A stretch of DNA of 64,000 nt from Deltaproteobacteria bacterium (GTDB lineage Bacteria > Myxococcota_A > Polyangia > Haliangiales > JADYYK01). The notes beneath the pieces were generated by a model. The model did not search any database, had not been told where the DNA came from, and saw nothing but the letters and a program-made list of their open reading frames with translations. Below, one piece after another: positions 1-8,745 of the stretch; the first letter of the stretch is position 1; each line of letters opens with the position of its first letter. Where the stretch lies: positions 1-64,000 of the forward strand of contig JADYYK010000133.1 in the NCBI GenBank assembly GCA_020853705.1. The letters are read 5' to 3'. Both the position numbers and the translations under genes were made by a program.

Positions 1-3000
1 GGTCTGGCCCTTGTGGGTCTCGCCCCACAGCTTGATCTTCATCGGGGGGTCGCTGGTGTTCTTGTACAGATTCGCGAAGTCGGCCTTGCGATCGGTGGGC
101 ACGTTCTCGAGCATCTTGTCGAAGGACTCGCCCTCCATCTGCTTGAGGGCCTCGGCCTGGGCCTCCTTGGGCAGGCTCGAGAGCACGTTCATTGCATGGG
201 TCGCGCCCCAACCGGTGGCCATCGGCACATCGACCGCCAGCTTGGCCTCTTCCACCGCGTCGCTGACCCACTTCTGCTTGATCTTGCTGTCGATCTGGAC
301 GGCCGTCTTGTCCATCTTCTCGATGGTCTGGTCGGCCTGCTTGGTCAGGTTGGTGGAGGCCTTGTTGGCCTGCTCCTTGGTGTCGGCGATGGCCTTGTCG
401 GCGTTCGCGGTCACACCCTCGCGAGCGCCCTTGCCGGCGGCCTGGACGGCCTCGACCGCCTCCTTCTCGGAGACCTCCAGGCGCTGCCCCGCCGCCTTGT
501 TCTGCGTCTCGAGGTTCTTCTCGGTCTCCTTGACGATCTTGTCCATGGCCTTGAGGGCCTTGGCGCCATCGGCGGCGATCGCCTTGACCTGCTTGCTGGC
601 CTCGGCCTTGGCCTTGGCGTCGGCGCACGCGACCACCGAGGCCAGCTTCTTCTGAGCGTCGACCGAGGCCTCGTCGATCTTCTTGATGGCCGTCGCGGTC
701 TGCTTCTCGATGTCGGCGATGTTCTTGTCGTTGGCAGTGGCGGCCTTGGCCTCGGCAGCCTTGGCCTTGTCCTGCGCGGCCTTGAGCTGCTGCTCGGTCT
801 TCTGCTTGAGCTTGGGCAGCTCCTTGGCGGCCTCGGCCTCGACCTTGGCCTGGCCGTCCTTGGCCTTCTTGTCGAGCGCCGCCTTCTCCTTGGCGATCAT
901 CGCGTCGATCTCGGCGATGCCACGCTGGCGCTCGGTCTGCATCGCCGCGACCTCGGCGGCGACCTGGCTGCGCAGCTTGGCGACCTGTTCCTTGGCCTTG
1001 TCCTCGACGCCCTTGGCCGCCTTCTCGGCGTCGTCGGCGACCTTCCTGGCGCGCTTCTCGCCCTTGGTCCTGACGTCGCTCTCGGCCTTGGCCAGCTTCG
1101 CGAGCATCAGGCTGCAGGTGGTCAGCAGGCGCCGCTCGATGCTGGTCGCCGCGGCCTCCGCCATCTCGATGGCCTTGGCGGCGCGCGCTTCGCCGTCGGC
1201 GGTGGCCTGCTTCTTCTCCCCGGTGTCCTTGAGCTCGTCGGCGCGCGTCTGCCCGGCGGCCTTGGCCGAGGCCGCCAGCGTGGTGCCCTTGTCGCGCGCG
1301 ATCTTGGCGTCCTTGATGCCCTGGTCGCGGACGCGCTTGATGTCCGCCTCGCCCTTGGTGTGGACGTCGATGACCTCCAGAGCGACCTGGCCCGCGACGC
1401 GCCCGGCCTCCTGGCTGCCCTTCTCGCGCACCGTCCCGGCCTCGCCCGCGGCGGCGGTCGTCAGCAGCTTCTCCTGCTCGGAGACCTTCTTCTCGAGCGC
1501 CTCGCGCTTCTTCTTGATGTTGGCTTCGAGCTTGGTGTTCTCCTTCGCCTTCTTGGCCTCGAGCTTGGCGATGTCGGCGGCGACCTCGTCGGTCAGGCGC
1601 TTCTTCTGCGCTTCGACCTTCGACTTGAACGCGGCCTCGGCCTTCTCCTGCTCCTGCTTGAGTTCGCCCTCCTCCTTCTTGAGGGCGTCCTGGATGCTCT
1701 TCTTGAGCGTCTCGATCTTGGCCTTGGTCTCGGCCGACTGCGTCGCCGCAGCGGCCTTGGCCTGGCCCTTGGCCTGGCCGCCCTTGGCCGCCGCCTGCCC
1801 CGCGCCTGCCTGAGCCGCCTTGCTCGCCTTGCCGACCTTGTCGGCGGCGCGCTTGCCCGCCTTCTTGGCGCGCTTCTTCAGGCTGTCCTTGAGCTTCGCC
1901 TTCTTGAACTCGGCTTTCTGCTTGACCGCGGTAGCGTCGCCGCCCTGGCCAGCGCCACCCGAGCCGGGAGCGCTTCGAGGCGCGGCATTGGGCGCGCCAT
2001 CGAGGTGCGGCTGCAGAAGCTCCGCGTCCTCGCCGTCGAGCTCCTCGCCCTCGAGCTCCTCGTCGGCGTGCGCCTGGGCTGCGTCAGCCGCAGCACCCGC
2101 AGCCGCGCCAGCACCCGCGACCGCACCGGCGACGCCAGCCGCAGCCGCACCCGCGGGACCACCCCCAGCGGCGGCGCTGGCAGCGCTCGCTGCGGCGGCG
2201 CCAGCGGCGCTCGGCGACCCAGCACCGGCCGCAGCCGCGGGACCAGCAGCCGCGGCCCCAGCAGCCGCGGGACCAGCAGCCGCGGCCCCAGCAGCCGCGG
2301 GACCCGCAGCAGAGGTCCCAGCAGCAGCAGTCGCACCCGAGGCGGCGCCAGCGGCCGCGCCTGCAGCGGCGGCACCAGCGGCGCTCGGCGCGCCAGCAGC
2401 CGCGCCAGCCGCCGCAGCGCCAGTCGCAGCACCAGCAGCGGCGCCGGGCGCGCCGCCGGCAGTCGCGCCAGCAGCGGCACCCGACGCGGCAGCACCAGCG
2501 GCCGTGACCGCGCCCGCGGCACCCGCGGCCGCGCTGCCCGCTGCAGTCGTCGCAGGCGTCACAGCCTCGGAAGCGGCAGCGCTCGCGGCACTCGCGGCGG
2601 CGGTGGCGCCGACCGCATCAGCAGCAGCGGCGCCCACGGCACCAGCGGCCGCTCCGGCCGCAGCGCTCGCCGCAGTGGAGGTCGGACTCGTCGCGGCGCT
2701 GGTCGCTCCCGCTGCCGCACCCGCCGCTGCCCTCGCCATCGGCGAGGCCGCGCCGGTCGCCGCACCCGCCGCGCCAGCCGCTGCAGTCGAAGCCGCCGTG
2801 CCAGCCGCTGCAGTCGAAGACGCCGGGCCAGCCGCGGTCGAAGCCACCGTGCCGGCCGAAGCGCCGGCCGCCGCGCCACCCTGCAAGGTGCGCAGCGCGG
2901 GAGTGGCCGCCGCGTTGCCGACAGGACCAACCACGCCTGCCGCGGCCCCGCCCTGCAGGCTGCGCAGCAGCGGCGCCGCGTTCGTATCGAGCGGCGCCAT

Positions 3001-4422
3001 CATCGGCTTGTGCATGCGCTGGCCGGTCGGCAGGCCCGAGGCGCCATCGCGCGGCGACCTGACCTTGTGGCCGAGCTTGCGCAGCTTGGCCTTGTCGAAC
3101 TGCTTTCCGGTCGGGCCCACCTTGGCGGGCTTGGGCTTGCGCACCTCGGTGTCGACGGTGCCGTCGTCGCGCTCGTCGACGGTGCCATCGTCGGTGTCGA
3201 CGGTGCCGTCGTCGACGGCCGGCCTGGCAGCGTCCTGCGCTGCCCCCGCCGCAGCGCCTGCGGCCGCAGTGCCCGCCGCAGCAGCAGCGCCTGCCGCACC
3301 AGTCGCCGCCGCGCCGGCTGCGCCCGCCGCGGCAGTCCCCGCCGCACCCGCTGCCGCGCGACCAGCCGCGCCCGCCCCACCCGCGCCCGCCGCGGCGGTC
3401 CCCGCCGCAGCACCTGCACCGGTCGCCGCGCCACTCACAGCGCCCGCCGCCGCGGTCTGCGTCGCCGACACAGCGGTGTCGACGGTGCCGTCATCGTCCG
3501 CCACCGTGCCGTCGTCGCGACGGCTGTCCACGGTGCCATCGTCGACCGCACCCGCCGCACCCGCCGCGCCCGCCGCACCCGCCGCACCCGCCGCACCCGC
3601 CGCACCCGCCGCGCCGCCCGACGCTGCCGCCACGGCCTGCATGGCGCCCGCTGCCGAAGCGGCTCCCGCGGCGACGGTATCGACCGTGCCGTCGTCCACC
3701 ATCCCCGCTGCCGCCGCCTCCCCCGCACCCGCCGCACCGGCCGCCGCGCTGCTCGTGCTCTCCAGCGCCAGCGCCTGCTGCTGGTTGTCGTTGGCCGGCG
3801 CCTCGCCCCAGTGCGCGAACACGGCCGGCGGCGCCACCGGGATGGCGCCACCCGGCTGGGCCGCCGGATCGGTCAGGTGCGCGAACAGCGGCGGCGCCGC
3901 CGCGGCGGCGCCCGCGGCGCCACCAGCGGCGGTCAGCGCAGAAGCCGCGCCAGCGACCGCGCCTGTCGCCGCTCCCACCGCGCCCGCGACATCTGGTGCA
4001 TGGGCCCGCGCAGCTGCAGCGCCACCCGCAGCCGCGTGCTCCAGCTCGTGATAGTGCGCCATCGGCGCCTGCGCGGCCATCGCCGTCAGCTCGGGCCCTG
4101 GTGTCGCGTTGCTGTTGGCGGGGGCCCGGTCGGTCAGGTGAGCGAACAGCGGGGTCGCCGCGCCTGCCACCGCCATCCCCGCGGCCACCGCGCCATGCGC
4201 AGCGCGGGTGTCGGCCTCATCGGCGAAGCGCGCCATCACCTTGGCGCGCTCGGCTACATTCGCCGCCGTCGCGGGCCCGATCTCGAGATCACGCTTGCGC
4301 CCTGCAGGGCCGTCGTCGCTCGCCAGCGGGACATGCTCGGCGCCCACCCCGTGGGGCAGCACCGGCTTGAACGTCACCGCTGGCCGAACCGCCAGCGCCT
4401 CTATCTCGAGATCTTCGAACAT
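1..4422 (-). CDS. Giant Ala/Gly-rich, DDGTVD-repeat, coiled-coil protein (3' end beyond window)
   Basis: The minus frame starting at ATG 4422 shows no stop over 1474 codons to base 1, so the C-terminus is off the window. Layout: residues 1-60 globular-looking (begins MFEDLEIEALAV); 60-230 with three degenerate copies of a segment like PLFAHLTD; 230-435 Ala/Gly stretches with seven copies of DDGTVD or close variants; about 435-500 basic (KPKPAK, RKLGHK) with LRxLQGGAAAG repeats; 500-800 almost pure Ala/Gly/Val; 815-1390 a long Lys/Glu/Ala coiled coil; 1390 onward more globular. No signal peptide is visible. The plus strand is also open here but encodes only Arg/Gly/Leu-biased shadow protein. 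It follows the ferritin-like gene by 77 bp. Function is unknown; a structural, tape-measure-like or exported-effector scaffold is only a guess. Certainty is good that it is coding, low on role. Confidence 0.75.
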   Translation of the reverse strand, partial: MFEDLEIEALAVRPAVTFKPVLPHGVGAEHVPLASDDGPAGRKRDLEIGPATAANVAERAKVMARFADEADTRAAHGAVAAGMAVAGAATPLFAHLTDRAPANSNATPGPELTAMAAQAPMAHYHELEHAAAGGAAAARAHAPDVAGAVGAATGAVAGAASALTAAGGAAGAAAAAPPLFAHLTDPAAQPGGAIPVAPPAVFAHWGEAPANDNQQQALALESTSSAAAGAAGAGEAAAAGMVDDGTVDTVAAGAASAAGAMQAVAAASGGAAGAAGAAGAAGAAGAAGAAGAVDDGTVDSRRDDGTVADDDGTVDTAVSATQTAAAGAVSGAATGAGAAAGTAAAGAGGAGAAGRAAAGAAGTAAAGAAGAAATGAAGAAAAAGTAAAGAAAGAAQDAARPAVDDGTVDTDDGTVDERDDGTVDTEVRKPKPAKVGPTGKQFDKAKLRKLGHKVRSPRDGASGLPTGQRMHKPMMAPLDTNAAPLLRSLQGGAAAGVVGPVGNAAATPALRTLQGGAAAGASAGTVASTAAGPASSTAAAGTAASTAAAGAAGAATGAASPMARAAAGAAAGATSAATSPTSTAASAAAGAAAGAVGAAAADAVGATAAASAASAAASEAVTPATTAAGSAAAGAAGAVTAAGAAASGAAAGATAGGAPGAAAGAATGAAAAGAAAGAPSAAGAAAAGAAAGAASGATAAAGTSAAGPAAAGAAAAGPAAAGAAAAGPAAAAGAGSPSAAGAAAASAASAAAGGGPAGAAAAGVAGAVAGAGAAAGAAADAAQAHADEELEGEELDGEDAELLQPHLDGAPNAAPRSAPGSGGAGQGGDATAVKQKAEFKKAKLKDSLKKRAKKAGKRAADKVGKASKAAQAGAGQAAAKGGQAKGQAKAAAATQSAETKAKIETLKKSIQDALKKEEGELKQEQEKAEAAFKSKVEAQKKRLTDEVAADIAKLEAKKAKENTKLEANIKKKREALEKKVSEQEKLLTTAAAGEAGTVREKGSQEAGRVAGQVALEVIDVHTKGEADIKRVRDQGIKDAKIARDKGTTLAASAKAAGQTRADELKDTGEKKQATADGEARAAKAIEMAEAAATSIERRLLTTCSLMLAKLAKAESDVRTKGEKRARKVADDAEKAAKGVEDKAKEQVAKLRSQVAAEVAAMQTERQRGIAEIDAMIAKEKAALDKKAKDGQAKVEAEAAKELPKLKQKTEQQLKAAQDKAKAAEAKAATANDKNIADIEKQTATAIKKIDEASVDAQKKLASVVACADAKAKAEASKQVKAIAADGAKALKAMDKIVKETEKNLETQNKAAGQRLEVSEKEAVEAVQAAGKGAREGVTANADKAIADTKEQANKASTNLTKQADQTIEKMDKTAVQIDSKIKQKWVSDAVEEAKLAVDVPMATGWGATHAMNVLSSLPKEAQAEALKQMEGESFDKMLENVPTDRKADFANLYKNTSDPPMKIKLWGETHKGQT
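2231..2320. repeat. 30-bp tandem repeat inside the giant gene
   Basis: Two perfect 30-bp copies (2231-2260 and 2261-2290) are followed by a decayed third copy. Each unit is two 15-bp halves starting gcagccgcgg. The repeats stay in frame with the minus-strand gene and encode Ala/Gly/Pro runs, so copy number could change without a frameshift. Confidence 0.85.
3547..3615. repeat. 9-bp tandem repeat (cgcacccgc-type) encoding Gly-Ala-Ala
   Basis: About seven consecutive 9-bp units, with cgcgcc variants, encode a (GAA)n tract on the minus strand between DDGTVD motifs of the giant protein. The unit length preserves the frame. Confidence 0.8.
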
Positions 4423-4499
4423 GACAGGCGCAATGCCCCCGAATCTTACGCCAGGGGCGTTGCTGAACTACCTCACAACACTGTCATGATTTCTTGTGG

Positions 4500-5504
4500 T
4501 TAGGAGAACATACGGTTGGTGGCTGCGGCCGCCTTGATGAGGCCCCCGAGGAAGAAGCGGTGGGTCGGGTCCAGCTCCTCCAGCGGCTTGCCGGGGTGCA
4601 GGAAGCCGGTGAAGCGCTGCTGGCCCTGGCGCGACATGCGGAACATCCCCTTCAGGTTGGGGTCCTGCTCGGCACGGGCGCGCGAGTGCTCCTCGCCGTC
4701 GCCGCCCTCGGCGCGGTCGTCCTCCTGGCGGATGCGCCGGAACACATCGCGCTGCAGCTTGAACGAGTAGTCGGTCATCGCGCGCGGATCGAGGCCGAGG
4801 ATGTGGAAGTCCTCGCGCAGGTTGAGCCCGCTGCCCAGCGACAGCAGATTGACCTCGAGCTGGAACAGCCACATGCGCGCGCGCCCGACCCGCCCCAGCC
4901 CCTGCATCAGCTTGGGCAGGTAGAGCACACCCAGGCCGACATGCCGGGCCTCGTCCTTCTCGTAGTAGGGCAAGAGGTCGGTCAGCACCGGCTCGATCCT
5001 GGCGTCGCCGATCTGCTTGAACAGCACCAGCGCGATGTTCTCGACCAGGAGCTGCATCCCGATCAGCTTGCGCGCCAGATCGTGGGTATCCAGCATCTCG
5101 GTCAGCAGCTTCTTCGACAGCCCGCCCAGCCTGGGCAGCGTGATGCCAGCCGCGCGCACATAGTCGCGCAGCACATAGAAGTGGCGCGCCTCGTCGAAGA
5201 CCTGGCTGGTGGCCGCCATCTTGGCGTCGACGTCGTCCAGCTTCTCGGCCAGCTCGGCGCTGATCGACCACGCCGCCAGCTCGCCCCACAGGAGGATGCT
5301 GAGGATCTTGCCCAGCGACTCCTGCTGCTCGGGCTTGACGTGCACGCCGCCGTGACGCTCGATGAGCTGGGCCAGCAGGGCGCGACCGTCCCAGGCCTGC
5401 TCCTGCGAGACGTGGTAGATCCGCGCCAGCTTGCGCGTGCGCGCCTCGGCGGCTTCCACCCGGTCGTCGAGCAGCTCGTACGGCGGCCAGTTCTTCGCGC
5501 TCAT
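4500..5504 (-). CDS. Ferritin-like diiron protein (paralogue A)
   Basis: This 334-residue, mostly helical protein carries the paired iron-ligand pattern of the ferritin/R2-like superfamily: a first Glu in LLWGELAAW, then DEARHFYVL, a Glu in QLLVENIAL, and KDEARHVGLG. It is presumably a soluble oxidase, oxygenase or desaturase; the substrate is unknown. The ATG overlaps the stop of the upstream TetR gene (ATGA), so the two are translationally coupled and the regulator probably controls it. It is homologous to the protein at 42506-43378, sharing the IGMQL(L/I)VEN block and the (A/I)YLPK-type block after the second EARH/EKKH motif. The C-terminal third, with acidic EDDRAEGGDGEEH, is specific to this copy. 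The AurF N-oxygenase family is an alternative assignment. Confidence 0.85.
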   Translation of the reverse strand: MSAKNWPPYELLDDRVEAAEARTRKLARIYHVSQEQAWDGRALLAQLIERHGGVHVKPEQQESLGKILSILLWGELAAWSISAELAEKLDDVDAKMAATSQVFDEARHFYVLRDYVRAAGITLPRLGGLSKKLLTEMLDTHDLARKLIGMQLLVENIALVLFKQIGDARIEPVLTDLLPYYEKDEARHVGLGVLYLPKLMQGLGRVGRARMWLFQLEVNLLSLGSGLNLREDFHILGLDPRAMTDYSFKLQRDVFRRIRQEDDRAEGGDGEEHSRARAEQDPNLKGMFRMSRQGQQRFTGFLHPGKPLEELDPTHRFFLGGLIKAAAATNRMFS

Positions 5505-6148
5505 GCCACGCCTCCTTCGGCTTGCGGTTTCATGGTGCCGTACAGGTGAAACTGCACCACGCTGCGGATCAGCGCGGGCAGGTCGGATGCGATGTCGCCG
5601 CGCAGCGCGGCCAGGGCCAGCTTCTCGACCCCGCCGACCACCATGGTGGCGACGTGGTGCAGATCGATGCCGTCACGCACCAGCCCGAGCTCGTCGCGGG
5701 CGGCGATGAGGTCGCGCTCCACGATCGAGATCAGGGTGGCGTCCATGGTCGCCAGGATCTTGTCGATGTCGACGTCGAGACCGACCGCCTCGCGCAGCAC
5801 GATGCGCAGCGTCTGCTGATCGCTGAAGACGACGCCCAGGAGCTCCGCCAGGCGGCCCTCCGAGAAGGCGACGATCTGGTCGCGGGTCAGCGCCTTCGCG
5901 GCCTCACGCGGGATGCGCGGGATGTGGCGGCGCGCCATCAGGGCCTTGACCCGGGACACCAGGTCCTCGAGGATGGCGACCAGCACGGCGCGCTTGTTCT
6001 CGAAGTAGAGGTACAGGGTGCCGCGCCCGATGCCGGCCTCGGCACAGATGTGGCTGACGTTGGCGCCATGGAAGCCGCGCTCCGCGAACACCTTGCGGGC
6101 GCAGGACAGGATCTGACGCTGGCGTTCTGGTGACCTCAGATATGACAT
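5501..6148 (-). CDS. TetR/AcrR family transcriptional regulator
   Basis: This 215-residue protein has a canonical TetR N-terminal helix-turn-helix: RQILSCARKVFAERGF, then VSHICAEAGIGRGTLYLYF, about residues 10-55. The helical C-terminal half is a ligand-binding and dimerisation domain with no recognisable specificity. It is the first gene of a two-gene unit with the diiron protein (4-bp overlap). An inverted repeat 19 bp upstream of its start is the obvious autoregulatory operator. The partner suggests the ligand is a fatty-acyl, aromatic or other hydrophobic compound; that is inference. Confidence 0.93.
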   Translation of the reverse strand: MSYLRSPERQRQILSCARKVFAERGFHGANVSHICAEAGIGRGTLYLYFENKRAVLVAILEDLVSRVKALMARRHIPRIPREAAKALTRDQIVAFSEGRLAELLGVVFSDQQTLRIVLREAVGLDVDIDKILATMDATLISIVERDLIAARDELGLVRDGIDLHHVATMVVGGVEKLALAALRGDIASDLPALIRSVVQFHLYGTMKPQAEGGVA

Positions 6149-6166
6149 TCAATCGCCTGTGATTAC

Positions 6167-6190
6167 TCAGAACTGATGTGTCAGTTCTGA
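6167..6190. promoter_or_regulatory. Palindromic operator upstream of the tetR gene
   Basis: A perfect inverted repeat with 10-bp arms (tcagaactga / tcagttctga) and a 4-bp centre tgtg. It lies 19 bp upstream of the TetR start codon, the usual place for an autoregulatory TetR-type site. The flanking sequence is less GC-rich than the genes around it, fitting a promoter region. Confidence 0.75.
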
Positions 6191-6250
6191 AGCAGGTCGA
6201 TGATGACCACGATGCGCCCTGGGCGCAAGTCCAAATTTTGGGGGCGCGCC

Positions 6251-6952
6251 CTAGCCCTTGGAGCTGTCGGCGTCGGCGCTGGCCGCGGCCGCGGTCGTGG
6301 TGGCCGCGGCAGCCGCGTCGGCCCCGGGCGCCTTGCGCTTGCGCAGCCAGCGCACCAGCAGCACCAGCAGCACCACCGCGACCAGGGCCCCGAAGATCAG
6401 GTCGACCCGCTTCATGTACTTGCCGACCTTCGACCAGTTGGCGCCAATCTGGTAACCCAGCACCGCCAGGCCGCCGCCCCACAGGGTCGCGCCCAGGAAG
6501 GTCTGCAGCAGGAACTTGCCCATGTTCATGCGCGCGATCCCGGCCGGGATCGAGATGAAGTGGCGAATCACGGGCAACAGGCGCGCGATGAACACCGTCG
6601 CGCTGCCGTGACTCTCGAAGAACTTCTCGGTCTTCTCCACGTCGCTCTTCTTGACCAGCACATACTTGCCGTACTTCAAGAGCAGCGGCTTGCCGCCCGC
6701 CGCACCCAGCCAGTAGCAGGCCAGCGAGCCCACGATGGCGCCGGCCCCGTTCATGGCGATGACCAGGGGCAGCGAGAAGTGCCCCTGCGCGGCCAGATAG
6801 CCCGCGAACGGCATCACCAGGGTGGATGGCACCGGCACCATGGTGCTCTCCAGCACCATCAGCACGAAGATGCCGAGATAACCCATCTCGAGGATGGTCT
6901 TCTGGGCGAAGTCAGCGATGGCGTGCAGCAAAGTCCGCGGAGCATGCCACAA
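6251..6952 (-). CDS. DedA/VTT family inner-membrane protein
   Basis: This 233-residue polytopic membrane protein of the DedA (SNARE-associated/VTT) family, implicated in lipid carrier or phospholipid translocation, has the family blocks GYLGIFVLMVLEST, PFAGYLA and FIARLLPVIRHFISIPAG, followed by IARMNMGKF. The start is TTG at 6952; the next in-frame ATG (MGYLGIF) would remove 22 residues that the family normally has, so TTG is preferred. The tail is low-complexity Ala/Asp after a basic WLRKRK stop-transfer. It is divergent from argS with only 29 bp between starts, so the promoters must overlap. Confidence 0.92.
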   Translation of the reverse strand: MWHAPRTLLHAIADFAQKTILEMGYLGIFVLMVLESTMVPVPSTLVMPFAGYLAAQGHFSLPLVIAMNGAGAIVGSLACYWLGAAGGKPLLLKYGKYVLVKKSDVEKTEKFFESHGSATVFIARLLPVIRHFISIPAGIARMNMGKFLLQTFLGATLWGGGLAVLGYQIGANWSKVGKYMKRVDLIFGALVAVVLLVLLVRWLRKRKAPGADAAAAATTTAAAASADADSSKG

Positions 6953-6981
6953 CCCGGCCGCGCTGCGCTATAAAGCCCCCG

Positions 6982-8688
6982 ATGCCGTCCGCCTCGCTGA
7001 ACCCCTTCCGCGCCGCCGCCGCCAGCCATGTCGGCCAGGCGCTCGGGCTCGACCCCGCGTCGTTCCCGGTCACCAATCCGCCCGACGCCACCCTGGGGGA
7101 CTATGCGGTCGGCCTGTTCCCGGCCGCCAAGGCCAAGAAGGGCGCCCCCCCGGTGCTGGCCAAGCAGCTGGCGGCCGCCTTCACGCCGACCCCGCTGCTG
7201 TCCGCGGCGACCGCGTCGGGACCGTACCTGAACTTCACCGCCGCGCGCGGGCCGCTGCTGGCGCACGTGCTGACCGGCGCGGCGCGCGTCCCGACCACGC
7301 CGGGCGCGGGCAAGACCGTGGTCATCGACTTCTCGTCGCCCAACATCGCCAAGCAGCTGGCCTACCACCACATCCGGTCGACCATGATCGGGTGGGCGCT
7401 GGTCAACCTGCACCGCGCGCTGGGCTATCGCGTCATCGGCATCAACCACCTGGGCGACTGGGGCACCACGCACGGCATGCTGCTGGCGGCGGCCGAGCGC
7501 TCGGGCACCCCCGAGCCGCTGACCATCGAGTCGCTCAACGCGATGTACGTCGCCTTTCGCCGCGAGATCGAGCAGGACGCGTCGCTGGAGGAGGCCGGCC
7601 GGGCCTGGTTCAAGCGCCTGGAGGACGGCGACCCGGTGGCGCGCGCGCTGTGGAACCGCTTCCGCGAGGTCTCGATCGCCGAGTTCCGCGAGATCTACGA
7701 CCAGCTCAAGGTGTCGTTCGACCTCTACAAGGGCGAGAGCGAGTTCGAGGCCGCCATGCCCGGCGTCATCCAGCTGCTGGGTGACAAGGGGCTGACCTCG
7801 ATCAGCGAGGGCGCGCTGGTGGTCAACCTCGACGCCGAGGGCATGCCGCCGTGCCTGCTGCGCAAGGCCGACGGCGCCACCCTGTATGCCACGCGCGATC
7901 TCGCGGCGGCCATCGACCGCTACCAGTCGTACCACTTCGACCGCTGCCTGTACGTGGTCGACAAGGGCCAGGGGCTGCACTTCAAGCAGCTGTTCGCGGT
8001 GCTGGCCAAGGCCGGCTTCGCCTGGTCGTCGGGCATGGCACACGTCGATTTCGGCCAGGTCCGCATCGGCGGCAAGAAGGCGGCGACCCGCGGCGGCAAC
8101 GTGGTGTTCCTCAAGGATGTGCTGGCCGAGGCCACCGAGCGCTCGCTGGCCCTGATGAAGGAGATCGGCGCCGACGTCCCGCCCGAGGCCGAGCGCGCCA
8201 CCGCGGCGACCATCGGCATCGGCGCGGTGCTGTTCGCCAACGTCAAGGCCTCGCGCATCAAGGACATCGACTTCGAGTGGGAAGAGGTCATCTCGATCAA
8301 GGGCAGCGCGGCGCCCTACATCCAGTACACCCACGCGCGCATCGCCTCGATCCTGCGCAACGCCGGCGGCGAGGTGAACCCGCAGGCCGACACCAGCGCG
8401 CTCGAGCTGCCCGAGGAGCTGGCGCTGGCCAAGGCGCTGGCCGACTTCCCCGACGTGGTGCAGCGCGCCGCCGACGAGTGCGAACCGCACGGTGTAGGTG
8501 GCTATCTGCTCGAGCTGTGCTCGCTGTACTCGAACTACTACTCGCTGGGCAACGCCGACCCGTCGCGCAAGGTGCTGGTGGCGGACGAGCGGCTGCGCGC
8601 GGCGCGGCTGGCGCTGTCGGCGGCGACCCGCGAGGTGCTGTCCGAGGGGCTGCGTCTGCTCGGTATCGGGGCGCCCGACCGGATGTAG
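6982..8688 (+). CDS. argS: Arginyl-tRNA synthetase
   Basis: This 568-residue class I aminoacyl-tRNA synthetase charges tRNA-Arg. The ATP-site HIGH-type signature is at about 118-134 (SSPNIAKQLAYHHIRST). The second class I signature appears only as the ArgRS variant near residue 368 (ATRGGNVV, where many ArgRS have STRKGN). A DALR anticodon-binding domain forms the C-terminus, starting around YTHARIASIL. An upstream in-frame ATG at 6826 lies inside the divergent dedA gene and is rejected; ATG 6982 gives the N-terminus expected for the family, with a possible tataaa box 13 bp before it. Confidence 0.97.
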   Translation: MPSASLNPFRAAAASHVGQALGLDPASFPVTNPPDATLGDYAVGLFPAAKAKKGAPPVLAKQLAAAFTPTPLLSAATASGPYLNFTAARGPLLAHVLTGAARVPTTPGAGKTVVIDFSSPNIAKQLAYHHIRSTMIGWALVNLHRALGYRVIGINHLGDWGTTHGMLLAAAERSGTPEPLTIESLNAMYVAFRREIEQDASLEEAGRAWFKRLEDGDPVARALWNRFREVSIAEFREIYDQLKVSFDLYKGESEFEAAMPGVIQLLGDKGLTSISEGALVVNLDAEGMPPCLLRKADGATLYATRDLAAAIDRYQSYHFDRCLYVVDKGQGLHFKQLFAVLAKAGFAWSSGMAHVDFGQVRIGGKKAATRGGNVVFLKDVLAEATERSLALMKEIGADVPPEAERATAATIGIGAVLFANVKASRIKDIDFEWEEVISIKGSAAPYIQYTHARIASILRNAGGEVNPQADTSALELPEELALAKALADFPDVVQRAADECEPHGVGGYLLELCSLYSNYYSLGNADPSRKVLVADERLRAARLALSAATREVLSEGLRLLGIGAPDRM

Positions 8689-8745
8689 AATGCTCGGGTT
8701 GAATTCGGCACGGGCGCGGCCGTCGCCTGAGCCTTGGAGGATCTG

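Noticed and set aside
13-4503. 1496-residue plus-strand reading frame
   Set aside because: Its product is an Arg/Gly/Leu/Ser-biased string without domains. It is the antisense of a minus-strand frame that reads as normal coiled-coil and repeat protein.
6826-6981. N-terminal extension of argS from ATG 6826
   Set aside because: It would overlap the divergent dedA gene and adds Arg/Ser-rich residues absent from the family.
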